Shown here: piece after piece, positions 8,136 through 16,673 of the stretch
Numbering within the stretch: the first letter of the stretch is position 1
How the letters are laid out: the number at the start of each line of letters is the position of its first letter
Origin: JBLNBN01 sp050260015
GTDB taxonomy: Bacteria; Bacteroidota; Ignavibacteria; Kapaibacteriales; UBA2268
Assembly: GCA_050260015.1 (NCBI GenBank)
Contig: JBLNBN010000047.1
Span: 31,908 to 95,907, forward strand
Length of the DNA stretch: 64,000 nt
Direction of reading: 5' to 3'
Made by a program: the position numbers and the translations under genes
The notes under the pieces: model-generated
What the model saw: the letters and a program-made list of their open reading frames with translations, nothing else
Told to the model about the DNA's origin: nothing
Database searches by the model: none

Positions 8136-9239
8136 ATGACATTAACCGAACTAATATCGAAAACTGATTCTTACGCGCGGTACGCCTTTACCTTTATGGC
8201 GCCGCGCACCGCGACGCGCATATATTCGCGCGGGCGGAAGACTTTTCTTAAGATGCTCGCGGCGGAACGCCCGTCCGAGACTTTCCGCGCCCCGGCGAGC
8301 AGCCGCGTGAAGGTCCGCGGGGTCGAATTCGGCGCGCCCCTGTTTAACGCAGCTGGCATGTTCAAGGGCGGAGCCGGCTACCTTACCGTCGCTATGCAGG
8401 GCGCGGGAGCGTTCCTCGCCGGCACCACGACCTCGAATCCGCGCTCCGGCAATATGAAGGCGGGAATACGCCATCCCTTCCTCAGCTTGCCCGGCTCCAA
8501 AGCGGCGATCAATTGGATGGGACTGCCCAACTTAGGTCACGAAACGGTCGCTAGGAGACTTTCCAATATCGATAAGATCTCCGGCTGCCCAATCGGGGCT
8601 TCGCTCGCGGTCGATCCTGAAGCTAACGCCTTCGAAGCCGAGGAAGGCTTGCTGCGAGGGCTGGAGCTCTACGCCAGGGGGGGAGTAGATTTCATGGAAA
8701 TAAACGAGAGCTGCCCGAACGTGCCCCACGGCGAAGCCTGCGACGCGGACCTTACGGCCCGCCTCGAGCGCGTTTCGAAGGAATTTATCCGCAAGGCGAA
8801 ACGCGAAATTCCCGTGTTCGTTAAGTTCTCCAACGATTTGCGCCCGGAGGACCTCCCCGCGCTTTTGGACGCGCTTACGGAATTGGGCTTTGCCGGCGTC
8901 GTGCTGGGCAATACGTCCACCAACTACAATCGCTATAAGATGAAGCTCGCGCCCTCGGAACGCCACGCCTTCGAGTACTTCGTTAATGAATTTGGCGGCG
9001 GGGTTTCCGGCGCGCCGTTACGCGAGGCATCGCTGCTGCTGAGTCGAAAAGCGGTCGAATACCTCGCCGCGAAGAATCTCCGCGAGCAGTTCGTCGTCGT
9101 GCGCTGCGGCGGCGTTATGTCGCGCGAGGACCTCGAGTCCTCCGCAAAGAGCGGAATAGTTTTAAATCAATGGTTTACGGGCTATTTTGAAGAATTTGCC
9201 CGCTCGGGCCATGAACTGTACAGGAGGCTGCTTTCATAA
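8136..9239 (+). CDS. Dihydroorotate dehydrogenase-family flavoprotein
   Basis: FMN-dependent TIM-barrel enzyme of the PyrD family, 367 aa; the expected reaction is dihydroorotate to orotate in pyrimidine synthesis. Motifs in order: PLFNAAGMFKGG (substrate/FMN loop), NWMGLPNLG (compare NRMGFNN of class 2), IGASLA, MEINESCPNVPHGEA (the base position is Cys, as in class 1; class 2 has Ser), VFVKFSND (FMN-phosphate Lys), GVVLGNTST, GGGVSGAPL and VVVRCGGVMS. The mixture of class 1 and class 2 hallmarks, and NESCPN instead of NLSCPN/NISSPN, make it a divergent member, so the pyrD symbol is withheld. Overlaps the next gene's likely start (ATAA). No other pyr gene is nearby. Confidence 0.78.
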   Translation: MTLTELISKTDSYARYAFTFMAPRTATRIYSRGRKTFLKMLAAERPSETFRAPASSRVKVRGVEFGAPLFNAAGMFKGGAGYLTVAMQGAGAFLAGTTTSNPRSGNMKAGIRHPFLSLPGSKAAINWMGLPNLGHETVARRLSNIDKISGCPIGASLAVDPEANAFEAEEGLLRGLELYARGGVDFMEINESCPNVPHGEACDADLTARLERVSKEFIRKAKREIPVFVKFSNDLRPEDLPALLDALTELGFAGVVLGNTSTNYNRYKMKLAPSERHAFEYFVNEFGGGVSGAPLREASLLLSRKAVEYLAAKNLREQFVVVRCGGVMSREDLESSAKSGIVLNQWFTGYFEEFARSGHELYRRLLS

Positions 9240-9265
9240 AGTTTATTTTCCAGGTTATCGGCATT

Positions 9266-9922
9266 GTGGCCGTTACGGTGTATTACTCCCTCGCCATTGT
9301 TTTGGGACTGTGGCTGAAGGGCATTGCGACATTCCATCGCACAATCTACAAGTACTCGCGGGCGCTGCTTTGGATCGCCGGCGTAAAGCTGAGGGTCGAG
9401 GGCAAGGAAAAGCTGCCCAAGGGCGAGAATTTCATTTACGTGGCCAACCACAACAGCTTATTCGACATACCGGTCGTGCAGGCCAGCCTGCCGGACGGCC
9501 TGCGGATAATCTACAAGCGCGAGCTTGAGAAGGTGCCTATCTGGGGCTGGGCGCTGCGGAAGTCCCCCTACATCCCGATAGAGCGCAGCGACCCGCGCAA
9601 GTCGATGGAGAGCCTGGACCAAGCGCTCGAGCAGATCCGTTCCGGCGCGTCCGTGCTGGTGTTCCCCGAGGGGACGCGCAGCGAAACCGGCGAGCTGGGC
9701 GAGTTCAAGCGCGGCGGATTCCTTTTGGCCTCGCGCGCGGGCAAGCGGATAGTGCCGATACGCATAGAGGGGACGCGGGACATACTCCCCAAGGGCAAGC
9801 GAAAGTTCAGCGGGGGCGTCGTGCGCGTGCGCATATCCGACCCGATAGACGCGCCGGACGGCAGCCGCGCGGCCGAGCGCGAGCTAATGGCCCGCATCCG
9901 CGAGGAGATAGAGCGGGCGTAG
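9266..9922 (+). CDS. 1-acyl-sn-glycerol-3-phosphate acyltransferase (PlsC-like)
   Basis: Membrane-associated lysophospholipid acyltransferase that transfers an acyl chain to lysophosphatidic acid in phospholipid synthesis. The HX4D catalytic motif is NHNSLFD, the glycerol-phosphate motif is FPEGTRS and a late VPIRIEGTRD motif is present; 218 aa from the GTG at 9266 (MAVTVYYSLAIVLG...). The frame is open further upstream: AGGAGG (9222-9227) sits exactly 8 nt before an ATA codon at 9236 that overlaps the upstream stop (ATAA), and starting there would add ten hydrophobic residues (IKFIFQVIGI) and complete an N-terminal membrane helix. The GTG start is listed because ATA starts are rare. Very GC-rich relative to neighbours. 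Confidence 0.9.
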   Translation: MAVTVYYSLAIVLGLWLKGIATFHRTIYKYSRALLWIAGVKLRVEGKEKLPKGENFIYVANHNSLFDIPVVQASLPDGLRIIYKRELEKVPIWGWALRKSPYIPIERSDPRKSMESLDQALEQIRSGASVLVFPEGTRSETGELGEFKRGGFLLASRAGKRIVPIRIEGTRDILPKGKRKFSGGVVRVRISDPIDAPDGSRAAERELMARIREEIERA

Positions 9923-9964
9923 CCCGCGCCGCGCAAGAAAATTTACGGCTGTGGAAAAAAACTT

Positions 9965-9995
9965 TTTGTAAATTCGCAAAAACGCCGTAATTTTG
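9965..9995 (+). promoter_or_regulatory. Promoter of tRNA-Phe (TTTG-N19-TAATTTTG)
   Basis: TTTG at 9965-9968, a 19-nt spacer, then TAATTTTG at 9988-9995: a full match to the Bacteroidota primary-sigma consensus TTTG-N19-21-TAnnTTTG. The tRNA begins 22 nt downstream. Confidence 0.8.
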
Positions 9996-10017
9996 TACTC
10001 CCTTTTGGGACGCACAT

Positions 10018-10090
10018 GGTCAGGTAGCTCAGATGGTAGAGCAGTGGACTGAAAATCCACGTGTCGGGGGTTCAATTCCCTCTCTGACCA
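10018..10090 (+). tRNA. tRNA-Phe (GAA)
   Basis: Complete cloverleaf of 73 nt: acceptor GGTCAGG pairing with TCTGACC, D-arm GCTC-AGATGGTA-GAGC, anticodon stem GTGGA/TCCAC with loop CTGAAAA (anticodon GAA), and T-loop TTCAATT between GGGGG and CCCTC. Discriminator base is A; CCA is not encoded. A strong terminator follows at once, and AT-rich foreign-looking genes lie downstream, as is common next to tRNA integration targets. Confidence 0.97.
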
Positions 10091-10093
10091 CGG

Positions 10094-10128
10094 AAACCCG
10101 CAGACAGCAATGTTTGCGGGTTTTTTTT
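10094..10128 (+). terminator. Rho-independent terminator of tRNA-Phe
   Basis: AAACCCGCA ... TGCGGGTTT hairpin directly followed by a run of eight T, four bases past the tRNA. Confidence 0.92.
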
Positions 10129-10266
10129 GTTGTATGAATGCTTCCCCGCCACAATTACATTTCGCTCATAATTATTAATTAAATTTTGAAGTTTAGCAGA
10201 AAATTTGTTAAGTTAGGGTTTGAAATTAACAACCTATAAATACGAAATTTAGCCGGAAACGAAATA

Positions 10267-11178
10267 ATGCCTATACCAGATTTTCAGACTTTGATGTTGC
10301 CCCTTTTAAAATTTACTAGCGATAATCAGGAACATACTTTAAGAGAAGCTATTGAAGCGTTAGGAAGTGTTTTTAATCTCACTAATGAAGAAAAACAGAA
10401 ACTATTACCCTCTGGCGCACAGCCAGTTTTTGATAATCGAATAGGTTGGAGTAAAACTCATTTGCTTAAAGCTGGTTTATTGCAATCGCCTCGTCGATCC
10501 TATTTTAGAATTACAGAAAGGGGGATCAATATTTTGGCTCAAAATCCCAGCAGCCTTAATATGACTTTCTTAAAACAGTACCCTGAATATGTTGAATTTG
10601 CTACTCCAAGAAATAACAATCATAATAATCCAATTATTGAGCATCACGAGATTACTCGCTCAACACCAGCTGAACTATTAGAAGAGTCTTATCAAAAAAT
10701 TCGAAGTACGCTTGCTCACGAATTATTAGAAAAAGTGAAAAATTGTACTGCAGAGTTCTTTGAACGTCTTGTGGTGGAACTGCTCGTTAAAATGGGTTAT
10801 GGCGGCTCCCTGAAGGACGCCGGACGCGCTACCCGCCTAACCAACGACGGCGGTATCGACGGCATTATTAAGGAAGATAAGCTTGGCTTGGACGTAATTT
10901 ACATACAAGCAAAAAAGTGGACTAACAGCAGCGTAGGTCGTCCCGACATTCAGAATTTCGTAGGAGCTCTCGCTGGAATGCAGGCTAATAAAGGCGTATT
11001 TATTACAACGTCGAAATTCGCATCTTCAGCCATAGAATACGCCAAAATGGTTCCCAGCAAAATCATCCTAATCGACGGCGAGCAGCTTGCCGACTACATG
11101 ATCGACTACGGCCTCGGCGTATCCAACTTCGCCACTTACGAATTGAAAAAGATAGATAACGATTATTTTGGGGAGTGA
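10267..11178 (+). CDS. Mrr-type restriction endonuclease
   Basis: A 303-aa protein with an N-terminal Mrr_N winged-helix domain (about 5-95; a WSKTHLLKAGLL segment and YFRITERGINIL are typical) and a C-terminal Mrr catalytic domain of the PD-(D/E)xK superfamily (about 155-290). Active-site residues: Asp198 in GGIDGII and the QxK half at Gln214-Ala-Lys216 in YIQAKKW. Mrr enzymes are type IV endonucleases that cut methylated DNA. No methyltransferase lies nearby, which fits type IV. The first 520 bases are AT-rich like the next gene, while from about 10795 the codons turn GC-rich like the host genome, suggesting a mosaic origin. First gene of a two-gene islet after tRNA-Phe. Confidence 0.92.
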   Translation: MPIPDFQTLMLPLLKFTSDNQEHTLREAIEALGSVFNLTNEEKQKLLPSGAQPVFDNRIGWSKTHLLKAGLLQSPRRSYFRITERGINILAQNPSSLNMTFLKQYPEYVEFATPRNNNHNNPIIEHHEITRSTPAELLEESYQKIRSTLAHELLEKVKNCTAEFFERLVVELLVKMGYGGSLKDAGRATRLTNDGGIDGIIKEDKLGLDVIYIQAKKWTNSSVGRPDIQNFVGALAGMQANKGVFITTSKFASSAIEYAKMVPSKIILIDGEQLADYMIDYGLGVSNFATYELKKIDNDYFGE

Positions 11179-11224
11179 CTCCGTAATCAGTTTTCTTAAA
11201 TATATCTTCATAAGGAAATACGAA

Positions 11225-12532
11225 ATGGCAAATAAAGGAATAAAAACATTGGATAAAGGTAATGTTAGATGGCACTTCTTTCCGGTTTATGGTTTACATA
11301 TTAAGAACCAGCCTGAATGGAGAAATTTCATCTTTGACGATGCTACAATAGTTAATACTAAGCAAATAAGGGCTTACTTAAAAAAGTCTAAATTTAATGA
11401 TGATTTTTCAAAGTTGAAATTTTATGGAAGAGAAAATGACATTACATATCTGATTGTACAAACGATAATAAACGGAAACAATGAAGAGATCGACCTAAAT
11501 AAAGCTAGGATGAGAGCCTTAGAGGTAATAAGTTTTATATTTTTTGTCTTCTTTTATTTATCTGATTTGAAGATTGCTATTTGTTTAGATGAACAATTAG
11601 ATTTAGGTAATGGAAGCGAGAAGTTTATACTGAGTGGTAATAAAACAGTTACCTCTATAGATAAATTTACGAATGGTGAGTATCCAATAAAGGTTTATCA
11701 CACTTTAGTTTATTCTCGAAAGGAATTTGAAGGTATTTTAAAGAAAAAGCAATTTCAATATGTTTATAAAAATATTAAAGACAGAAAAAACACCCTATTG
11801 TCTTCAGCTTTAACATATTTTTATATCAATATGTATGTGCCTTCCCCTATGACACAATTGCTAGGAGCTGTTACTACAATGGAAATATTATTGTCTACTG
11901 GACAAAGTAAGATGGAGATTTTTAAACATAGAATTGAGGCTCTCGTTGGATCAAATATTTATAAGAAATATATTGTAAATTCAGATCAATTAAAAGGAAT
12001 TCTTGATTTAAGAAATAGTATCGCACATAAGGGAATACTCTGCACTGATATTGATGCAAAAAGAGCTATTGAATTAGCTACGATTATTATTATAGCATTT
12101 TGTAACTTGGAGGAAAAGCTTGGGAGTAACTCAAGTATACTTTACCATTTAGATTTTATTTATAATGTTAAGCAAGATAAATATTATAAAAATGATATTT
12201 TTGGAATTCTTAAAGCTTGGAAGTACTTTGAATTAAATTCCATACTTCATGACAGTTTAGTTAACAGATTAATTCATGTGTATGGTTTATGTAATATTCG
12301 ACCTAATAAAGTTGATTTGAAGGAATACGCAAAAGTGATTGTGCTTTATGCTAAAATAAGAGAATGCGATCTTAAAAAGTCACATAGCATTATTTGTAAT
12401 CGCCTTTATTACAATAAAAATCCATTTTCAACTTTTAAAAAATTCGAAGAGTTTTACTTTTCAAATAAAGAATTTATCGAAAGTGAAGTTGACAAAGATA
12501 GAAAAATGTTTTTTAGCAAAATTGATTTATGA
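11225..12532 (+). CDS. HEPN-domain protein, candidate defence effector
   Basis: A 435-aa protein, very AT-rich and Lys/Ile/Asn-rich compared with its surroundings, so probably horizontally acquired. I recognise no N-terminal domain (about 1-190). The C-terminal half carries an Apea-like HEPN helical domain (about 205-295, from LLGAVTTMEILLS) with the RNase signature R-x4-H: Arg263-N-S-I-A-His268. HEPN proteins with this motif are typically metal-independent RNases in toxin-antitoxin, abortive infection and restriction-linked systems. The ATG at 11225 is preceded by AAGGA and is preferred over an upstream in-frame extension to 11168, which would overlap mrr. It sits 46 nt after the Mrr gene on the same strand; the pairing is inferred from position. 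Confidence 0.6.
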   Translation: MANKGIKTLDKGNVRWHFFPVYGLHIKNQPEWRNFIFDDATIVNTKQIRAYLKKSKFNDDFSKLKFYGRENDITYLIVQTIINGNNEEIDLNKARMRALEVISFIFFVFFYLSDLKIAICLDEQLDLGNGSEKFILSGNKTVTSIDKFTNGEYPIKVYHTLVYSRKEFEGILKKKQFQYVYKNIKDRKNTLLSSALTYFYINMYVPSPMTQLLGAVTTMEILLSTGQSKMEIFKHRIEALVGSNIYKKYIVNSDQLKGILDLRNSIAHKGILCTDIDAKRAIELATIIIIAFCNLEEKLGSNSSILYHLDFIYNVKQDKYYKNDIFGILKAWKYFELNSILHDSLVNRLIHVYGLCNIRPNKVDLKEYAKVIVLYAKIRECDLKKSHSIICNRLYYNKNPFSTFKKFEEFYFSNKEFIESEVDKDRKMFFSKIDL

Positions 12533-12609
12533 TTCCTAGATATATATGAATCAAGTCTATATTGATCAAAATAGGTTTATGTACCTAAGTTATTTTGTTT
12601 AGTTCCCCC

Positions 12610-13650
12610 CTACTCCTCCCACGTTGGGACGAATATTTGGTAGAGCGGGGTGCCGATTATCGTTACTTTGGGCTTGCGCTTCTCCTTCCAACGGCGGTAC
12701 TTGTCCATGTGCAGGATCGTTCCCTCGGGCAGGAAGAGCAGCTGGCTGTAGGAGTCGTAAATGAATTCGTCCAGCATGTCGCAGTCCCGGATGTACCTCA
12801 ATTCCTCAATGTAGGGCTTTATTATCGATTCCCTGAATATGATGGACGTGTCCACCTTCGGCCATGCGTCTATCATGGCCTCTATGGACTCCTTGTGCGC
12901 CTGGAAGTATAGGCTCGGGAAGCCGGCGCAGAGCTCGAGCGAATCTATGTTCGTTAGCGCCCATGTCTTCTTTTTGTTCATTGAAGCCACGATCGGCAAT
13001 CTACAGGTAAAATCTTCAGCATATTGCCTAGGTAAGAAGTAAATAACGTCCTTCTTCAGCGGAGTTCTCTTGACGAGCTCCAGCGGGGGGAACTCGTCGA
13101 TTAAACGGTCGGAGGTCCGTACAAGCTCCTCCATACTAAGCGCATAGGAAGAGATATAAAATTTCTGGAAGTACTTACCGCATTCGAAGAAAACCACGAC
13201 GCTGTTAAGATCGCCTATAGTAATGCGTCCCCTGAGCCCGAGCAGCTTAACGCCGTCCTTCATCGCCGCAACGCGTTCGTGCGTTATCTTGGGTTTCCCC
13301 CCGATAGCCGTCGTCATATCGGACATTGCATTCGAATATTCCCGTAGCAAGCGGTTTTCGTATGCGATCTTTGCAGGATAGATAATAATGGAGAACCGGG
13401 GGAACATCCCTTCCAGCGCGCCATAACTCGCGGAGACGTTGCTCGTGTCTCGATTAAACGCGATGATTTCAGTCCTCGGGCTCCCCAGCAGCGTATCGGG
13501 GAACCGCGTCCCGGAATGCCTGTCGAGGTAGTCGCCCTTTGCCTCGACGAGCCTCGGCCCCCGGGCGTACTTCGCAGGGTTGGGGCCGGCGCAACCGGAA
13601 ATGATGATGCAAGATAATAAGATAACGCAAGAAAAGTAAAAAGATCTCAT
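12610..13650 (-). CDS. Hypothetical lipoprotein
   Basis: A 346-aa lipoprotein: MRSFYFSCVILLSCIIISGC is a type II signal peptide with lipobox IISGC. The remainder is a soluble mixed alpha/beta sequence with no motif I recognise; it contains two similar-looking halves (about 60-165 and 175-345), which I cannot prove are a duplication. ATG at 13650 is chosen over a GTG two codons upstream because AAAGG lies 7 nt before it. Monocistronic. Function unknown. Confidence 0.7.
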   Translation of the reverse strand: MRSFYFSCVILLSCIIISGCAGPNPAKYARGPRLVEAKGDYLDRHSGTRFPDTLLGSPRTEIIAFNRDTSNVSASYGALEGMFPRFSIIIYPAKIAYENRLLREYSNAMSDMTTAIGGKPKITHERVAAMKDGVKLLGLRGRITIGDLNSVVVFFECGKYFQKFYISSYALSMEELVRTSDRLIDEFPPLELVKRTPLKKDVIYFLPRQYAEDFTCRLPIVASMNKKKTWALTNIDSLELCAGFPSLYFQAHKESIEAMIDAWPKVDTSIIFRESIIKPYIEELRYIRDCDMLDEFIYDSYSQLLFLPEGTILHMDKYRRWKEKRKPKVTIIGTPLYQIFVPTWEE

Positions 13651-13964
13651 AACCACGCCTTTTTATGTTGATCGATTGAATTCGCAATAAAATAGGGACG
13701 GAAATCGAATGCCGTAAAATAGCAAATTTTAGGGGGAAAACAAATATTTTTTTGCGTAGGGAGGGGGAAATTTTGTCTTTCAACGATTATCCGTTATGCC
13801 GGCGGTATTTATTTTGCATAAATCCTATGGATGCATCGCTGCGCTCCGCATGACAATACGGGCATACGTTCCTAAGCGCCGGCGCAATTTGCCGAACCCT
13901 TCGACGGGGCTCAGGGCACGGCCACGCAAAGGCTTTCCCGCCGTAGAAGCGACTATATACAAAA
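13651..13964. repeat. Intergenic region with fragments of dispersed repeats
   Basis: No gene. The right part holds repeat fragments found elsewhere in the window: a 'GGATGCATCGCTGCGCTCCGC' type end (13831-13850; compare 21769-21780 and 43917-43937) and a CTTCGACGGGGCTCAGG piece (13899-13920) related to 18907-18925 and 40243-40257. The left part should carry the promoter of the lipoprotein gene. Confidence 0.6.
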
Positions 13965-13996
13965 GCCGCGCCTATAGATTAGTCTAAGGGCGCGGC
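13965..13996 (-). terminator. Rho-independent terminator of the UbiA-family gene
   Basis: On the minus strand GCCGCGCCC ... GGCGCGGC is followed by TTTTGTATAT, 22 bases after the stop codon of the prenyltransferase gene. Confidence 0.8.
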
Positions 13997-14017
13997 CGTT
14001 TACCGAAAAGCGTATCG

Positions 14018-14965
14018 CTACCCCAACAAAACGCCTAAGAAGACGCCTAATGCGAGCAGTACGTCCGTCAGCAGCACAATGCCCACATTTACGGCCATAA
14101 CCGGGATAATCCCCTCTTTACTGTTCGCGTTCGCCAGGGTTCCCTTCGAAGCCTTAATAGCCATGGGAATTGTCAGCAGGCCCAGCAAGACCCAATTGGA
14201 AGCCGTCGAGACGAACGGGGTAACAAGAATCACTAAATAGGTCAGCGCGAGCAGCGCAATATATAGCTTCGCGGAGCTCTCGTGGCCTAGCGTTATAACG
14301 AGGTGTTTCCTGCCGCCCTGCAGGTCGGCGTCCGCGTCCGGGAACTCGTTCAGGAAGAGCAATTGGAACGTCAAAATGCCAGGGGGTATGGAGATCAATA
14401 TCATCTCCAAAGGGTAGAGCTCGATCGCGCCGGGGCCGGCCTTAGCGACGAGCGCGACAAACGTACCCACAACTACGAGGGTTCCGAGCGTCAGCCCGGC
14501 GAAGAACTCGCCCAGCATTATCTTAGCGAGGAAGTTCGTATAGAAAACGATTGCGAAGGCGCCGACGAGCGCAATTAACGCTATCGACCAATGCGCCGTA
14601 ATAGTAAAGTAGACGCCAATCGCGGCCGCGACCGCGAGAGCGCCGACGGCAGCCAGGAGGACCTGCCCAGCCCTGGTCTTTCCGGAGGTAAGCATGCCGC
14701 TGCCGCCGCTGAACGGATTGCGTAAAGTGTGGTAATCTATCCCTGTATGGAAATCCGAATGCTCGTTAAAAAGATTGACCGAGGCATGCGTCAGCACTGC
14801 TCCGATCAAGATCAATATGGCGTCGGACCAATTCATTGTGTAGCCGGCCGCCGAGAGGTACTTCCAGGCCAACGCCCAACCGATAAACACCAAGAAAACC
14901 GCTAATAGCAGGAAGTTCGCGCGCGTTTGCGCAAGCCATATCTTAACGGGACTTTCTGTCGCCAT
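14018..14965 (-). CDS. UbiA-family prenyltransferase (MenA-like)
   Basis: Integral membrane prenyltransferase of 315 aa with about eight to nine hydrophobic helices. The two Asp-rich motifs that bind polyprenyl diphosphate and Mg are NLFNEHSDFHTGID (about 63-76) and NEFPDADADLQGGRK (about 207-221). The second motif, with LQGGRKHLVITLG, resembles MenA (1,4-dihydroxy-2-naphthoate prenyltransferase, menaquinone synthesis) more than heme or chlorophyll enzymes. No other men gene is in the window, so the aromatic substrate stays open. Monocistronic with its own terminator. Confidence 0.82.
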   Translation of the reverse strand: MATESPVKIWLAQTRANFLLLAVFLVFIGWALAWKYLSAAGYTMNWSDAILILIGAVLTHASVNLFNEHSDFHTGIDYHTLRNPFSGGSGMLTSGKTRAGQVLLAAVGALAVAAAIGVYFTITAHWSIALIALVGAFAIVFYTNFLAKIMLGEFFAGLTLGTLVVVGTFVALVAKAGPGAIELYPLEMILISIPPGILTFQLLFLNEFPDADADLQGGRKHLVITLGHESSAKLYIALLALTYLVILVTPFVSTASNWVLLGLLTIPMAIKASKGTLANANSKEGIIPVMAVNVGIVLLTDVLLALGVFLGVLLG

Positions 14966-15080
14966 AAACTCTCCTATTAATTTTATAAAAAAGCATATTT
15001 GTTGTTACTGAAACTGAAAAATAAGTATTTTTTTGAATATGCGCTACAAATTTGGATCGAGATATTTCTTCCAAAATACT

Positions 15081-15088
15081 TAACTTTG
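15081..15088 (+). promoter_or_regulatory. Candidate -7 element (TAACTTTG) for the methyltransferase gene
   Basis: TAACTTTG matches TAnnTTTG and lies 34 bases before the start codon. The nearest TTTG upstream (15051-15054) is 26 nt away, longer than the usual 19-21. Confidence 0.4.
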
Positions 15089-15122
15089 CAATAATCCAAA
15101 GATTGATAAGGAAATAAGAGAT

Positions 15123-15905
15123 ATGCGCTGCCGCGTTTGCGAATCCGATAAATTAAGCTTCTACTATGCCACCGGCGATTTAAGACAGTATAAATATTAT
15201 ATTTGCGACGACTGCACGGCGGTCAACTACGACCTTGCCGGCGGGTTGAACCAGGAGAAGTACACGGAGAGCTACCTCGAGCCCGAGCGCGAGGAGCATA
15301 AGATAAATCGCAACCAGCGCATTACGTTCAACAAGATAGCGAAACGCTTCCCTCTGCCCGGCAGGATGCTGGAGATCGGTTGCGGCAACGGCAAGATACT
15401 TCTTCTGGCCCGCGAAGCCGGCTGGAAAGTGCGCGGGATTGAACTCTCGAGTTACTACGCAGCAGAAATTACAAAGAGATACGGTATAGAGGTTGATACG
15501 TTTGATTTCACTCGAGATTCGATACCCGGCGCGGGCGAATACGACCTGGTAGTAATGCGGCACGTCTTCGAGCATCTCCCCGATCCGCTCGGCGCCATGC
15601 GTAAAATAGCCGGGCTGCTTAAACCCGGCGGTTCGGCTCTTATGGAATTTCCCAATATCGAAGCGTTCGACTTCAAGCTAAAACGCTGGATGGAGCGCGT
15701 CGGATTGCACAAAAAGCGCTATTCCAAGAGCTACAAGCCCGGGCACTGCAACGAGTACGCGCGCCGCTCCTTCGAGGAAGTATGTCGCCGCACAGGTTTC
15801 GAATTAATAAAATGGGAAACCTATTCCGGCAAGGCCTGGCTGAACGCCATTTATTCCTTTTTGCCGGTAGGCTCGAAGGCGAGAGTAGTGATAAGGAAGA
15901 AGTAA
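15123..15905 (+). CDS. SAM-dependent methyltransferase with N-terminal zinc-ribbon
   Basis: A 260-aa class I methyltransferase. The N-terminus has a four-Cys knuckle (Cys3-x2-Cys6 and Cys28-x2-Cys31), as in the family with 'C-methyltransferase / Methyltransf_23' architecture. SAM motif I is MLEIGCGNGKI (about 82-92), the acidic end of strand 2 is GIELSSYYA, motif II is YDLVVMRHVFEHL and motif III is LKPGGSALMEFPN. Such proteins are often found in surface-sugar loci, but no sugar genes are adjacent here. An SD-like AAGGAAATAAGAG precedes the ATG. Substrate unknown. Confidence 0.85.
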   Translation: MRCRVCESDKLSFYYATGDLRQYKYYICDDCTAVNYDLAGGLNQEKYTESYLEPEREEHKINRNQRITFNKIAKRFPLPGRMLEIGCGNGKILLLAREAGWKVRGIELSSYYAAEITKRYGIEVDTFDFTRDSIPGAGEYDLVVMRHVFEHLPDPLGAMRKIAGLLKPGGSALMEFPNIEAFDFKLKRWMERVGLHKKRYSKSYKPGHCNEYARRSFEEVCRRTGFELIKWETYSGKAWLNAIYSFLPVGSKARVVIRKK

Positions 15906-16016
15906 TCATCGTTTAAATCGCTTACGCTCAGCCTTAATAACAAAAGATCGACGTCCGCATAATAGCGCGGGCGCCGATTCCGGTTCGTTCTCAACTTTTC
16001 TAATAAAAGCGACCGA

Positions 16017-16637
16017 TTAAAGAGACACATGATAGCCCTTTTGCGCGTAGGCGAACTCTGTTTCGCTAACGCTCGGCACATATATGCCTATAAACTGGTA
16101 ATCCTTATCGCCTAAGCAAATGATCGCTTCCAACTCGTCGTTGGAATACGAGTGAACGTTGACTCCCGTATAGTAGCCGTTAACTTCCTTATAGATCTCC
16201 ACCTCGTCGACGTACGTCCAGTATTTGCCGGCAAAGCAAATTATCGATGGCGGGGTTGAATTCTTCTCGATATAGCTGAAAAATTTGTTATTCGGATTTA
16301 TTACCTCGTAATACATTCCTTTATCGTCGCCGTTCGGCACGACGATTAAGCAAAGAGTATCTAAACCGTCTGATGAGAAACTTTCGTAATGAAGCCGGCT
16401 GTACTTTCCCGTCGAGCAATTATAAATATCTTTTTTAAGGAATTTATACCCCAGTATCGGTTCGTCAGTTTCTAAAGCATAGTATATGGTAGTCGTCATG
16501 GGAATGATCAAATTCCCCGCGTAAAAGCCAGTGTGGTCGTTGGGGTCCGGTTTCGCCGGGTCTGCAGGATCGTCCGAGCACGCCGAAAGAGCCATAAGCG
16601 TAAAAACGATTAAAGCTGCGTAAATAGACTTCTTCAT
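16017..16637 (-). CDS. Hypothetical lipoprotein
   Basis: A 206-aa lipoprotein with signal MKKSIYAALIVFTLMALSAC (lipobox LSAC) and an Asp/Pro-rich linker (SDDPADPAKPDPND), the same style as the lipoprotein at 62076-62867. The rest is Tyr-rich and beta-like. No recognised domain. GGGGGA in the leader is a good SD. Divergent from the unit starting at 17007. Confidence 0.7.
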   Translation of the reverse strand: MKKSIYAALIVFTLMALSACSDDPADPAKPDPNDHTGFYAGNLIIPMTTTIYYALETDEPILGYKFLKKDIYNCSTGKYSRLHYESFSSDGLDTLCLIVVPNGDDKGMYYEVINPNNKFFSYIEKNSTPPSIICFAGKYWTYVDEVEIYKEVNGYYTGVNVHSYSNDELEAIICLGDKDYQFIGIYVPSVSETEFAYAQKGYHVSL

Positions 16638-16673
16638 AAAGTCCCCCTTTTATATTTATGCCACATTATGCGC

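Noticed and set aside
10091..12609. Search for a duplicated tRNA-Phe 3' end (att site) bounding the Mrr-HEPN islet
   Set aside because: No copy of the T-arm/acceptor end was found downstream of 12532, and no integrase is present, so integration at the tRNA is not shown.
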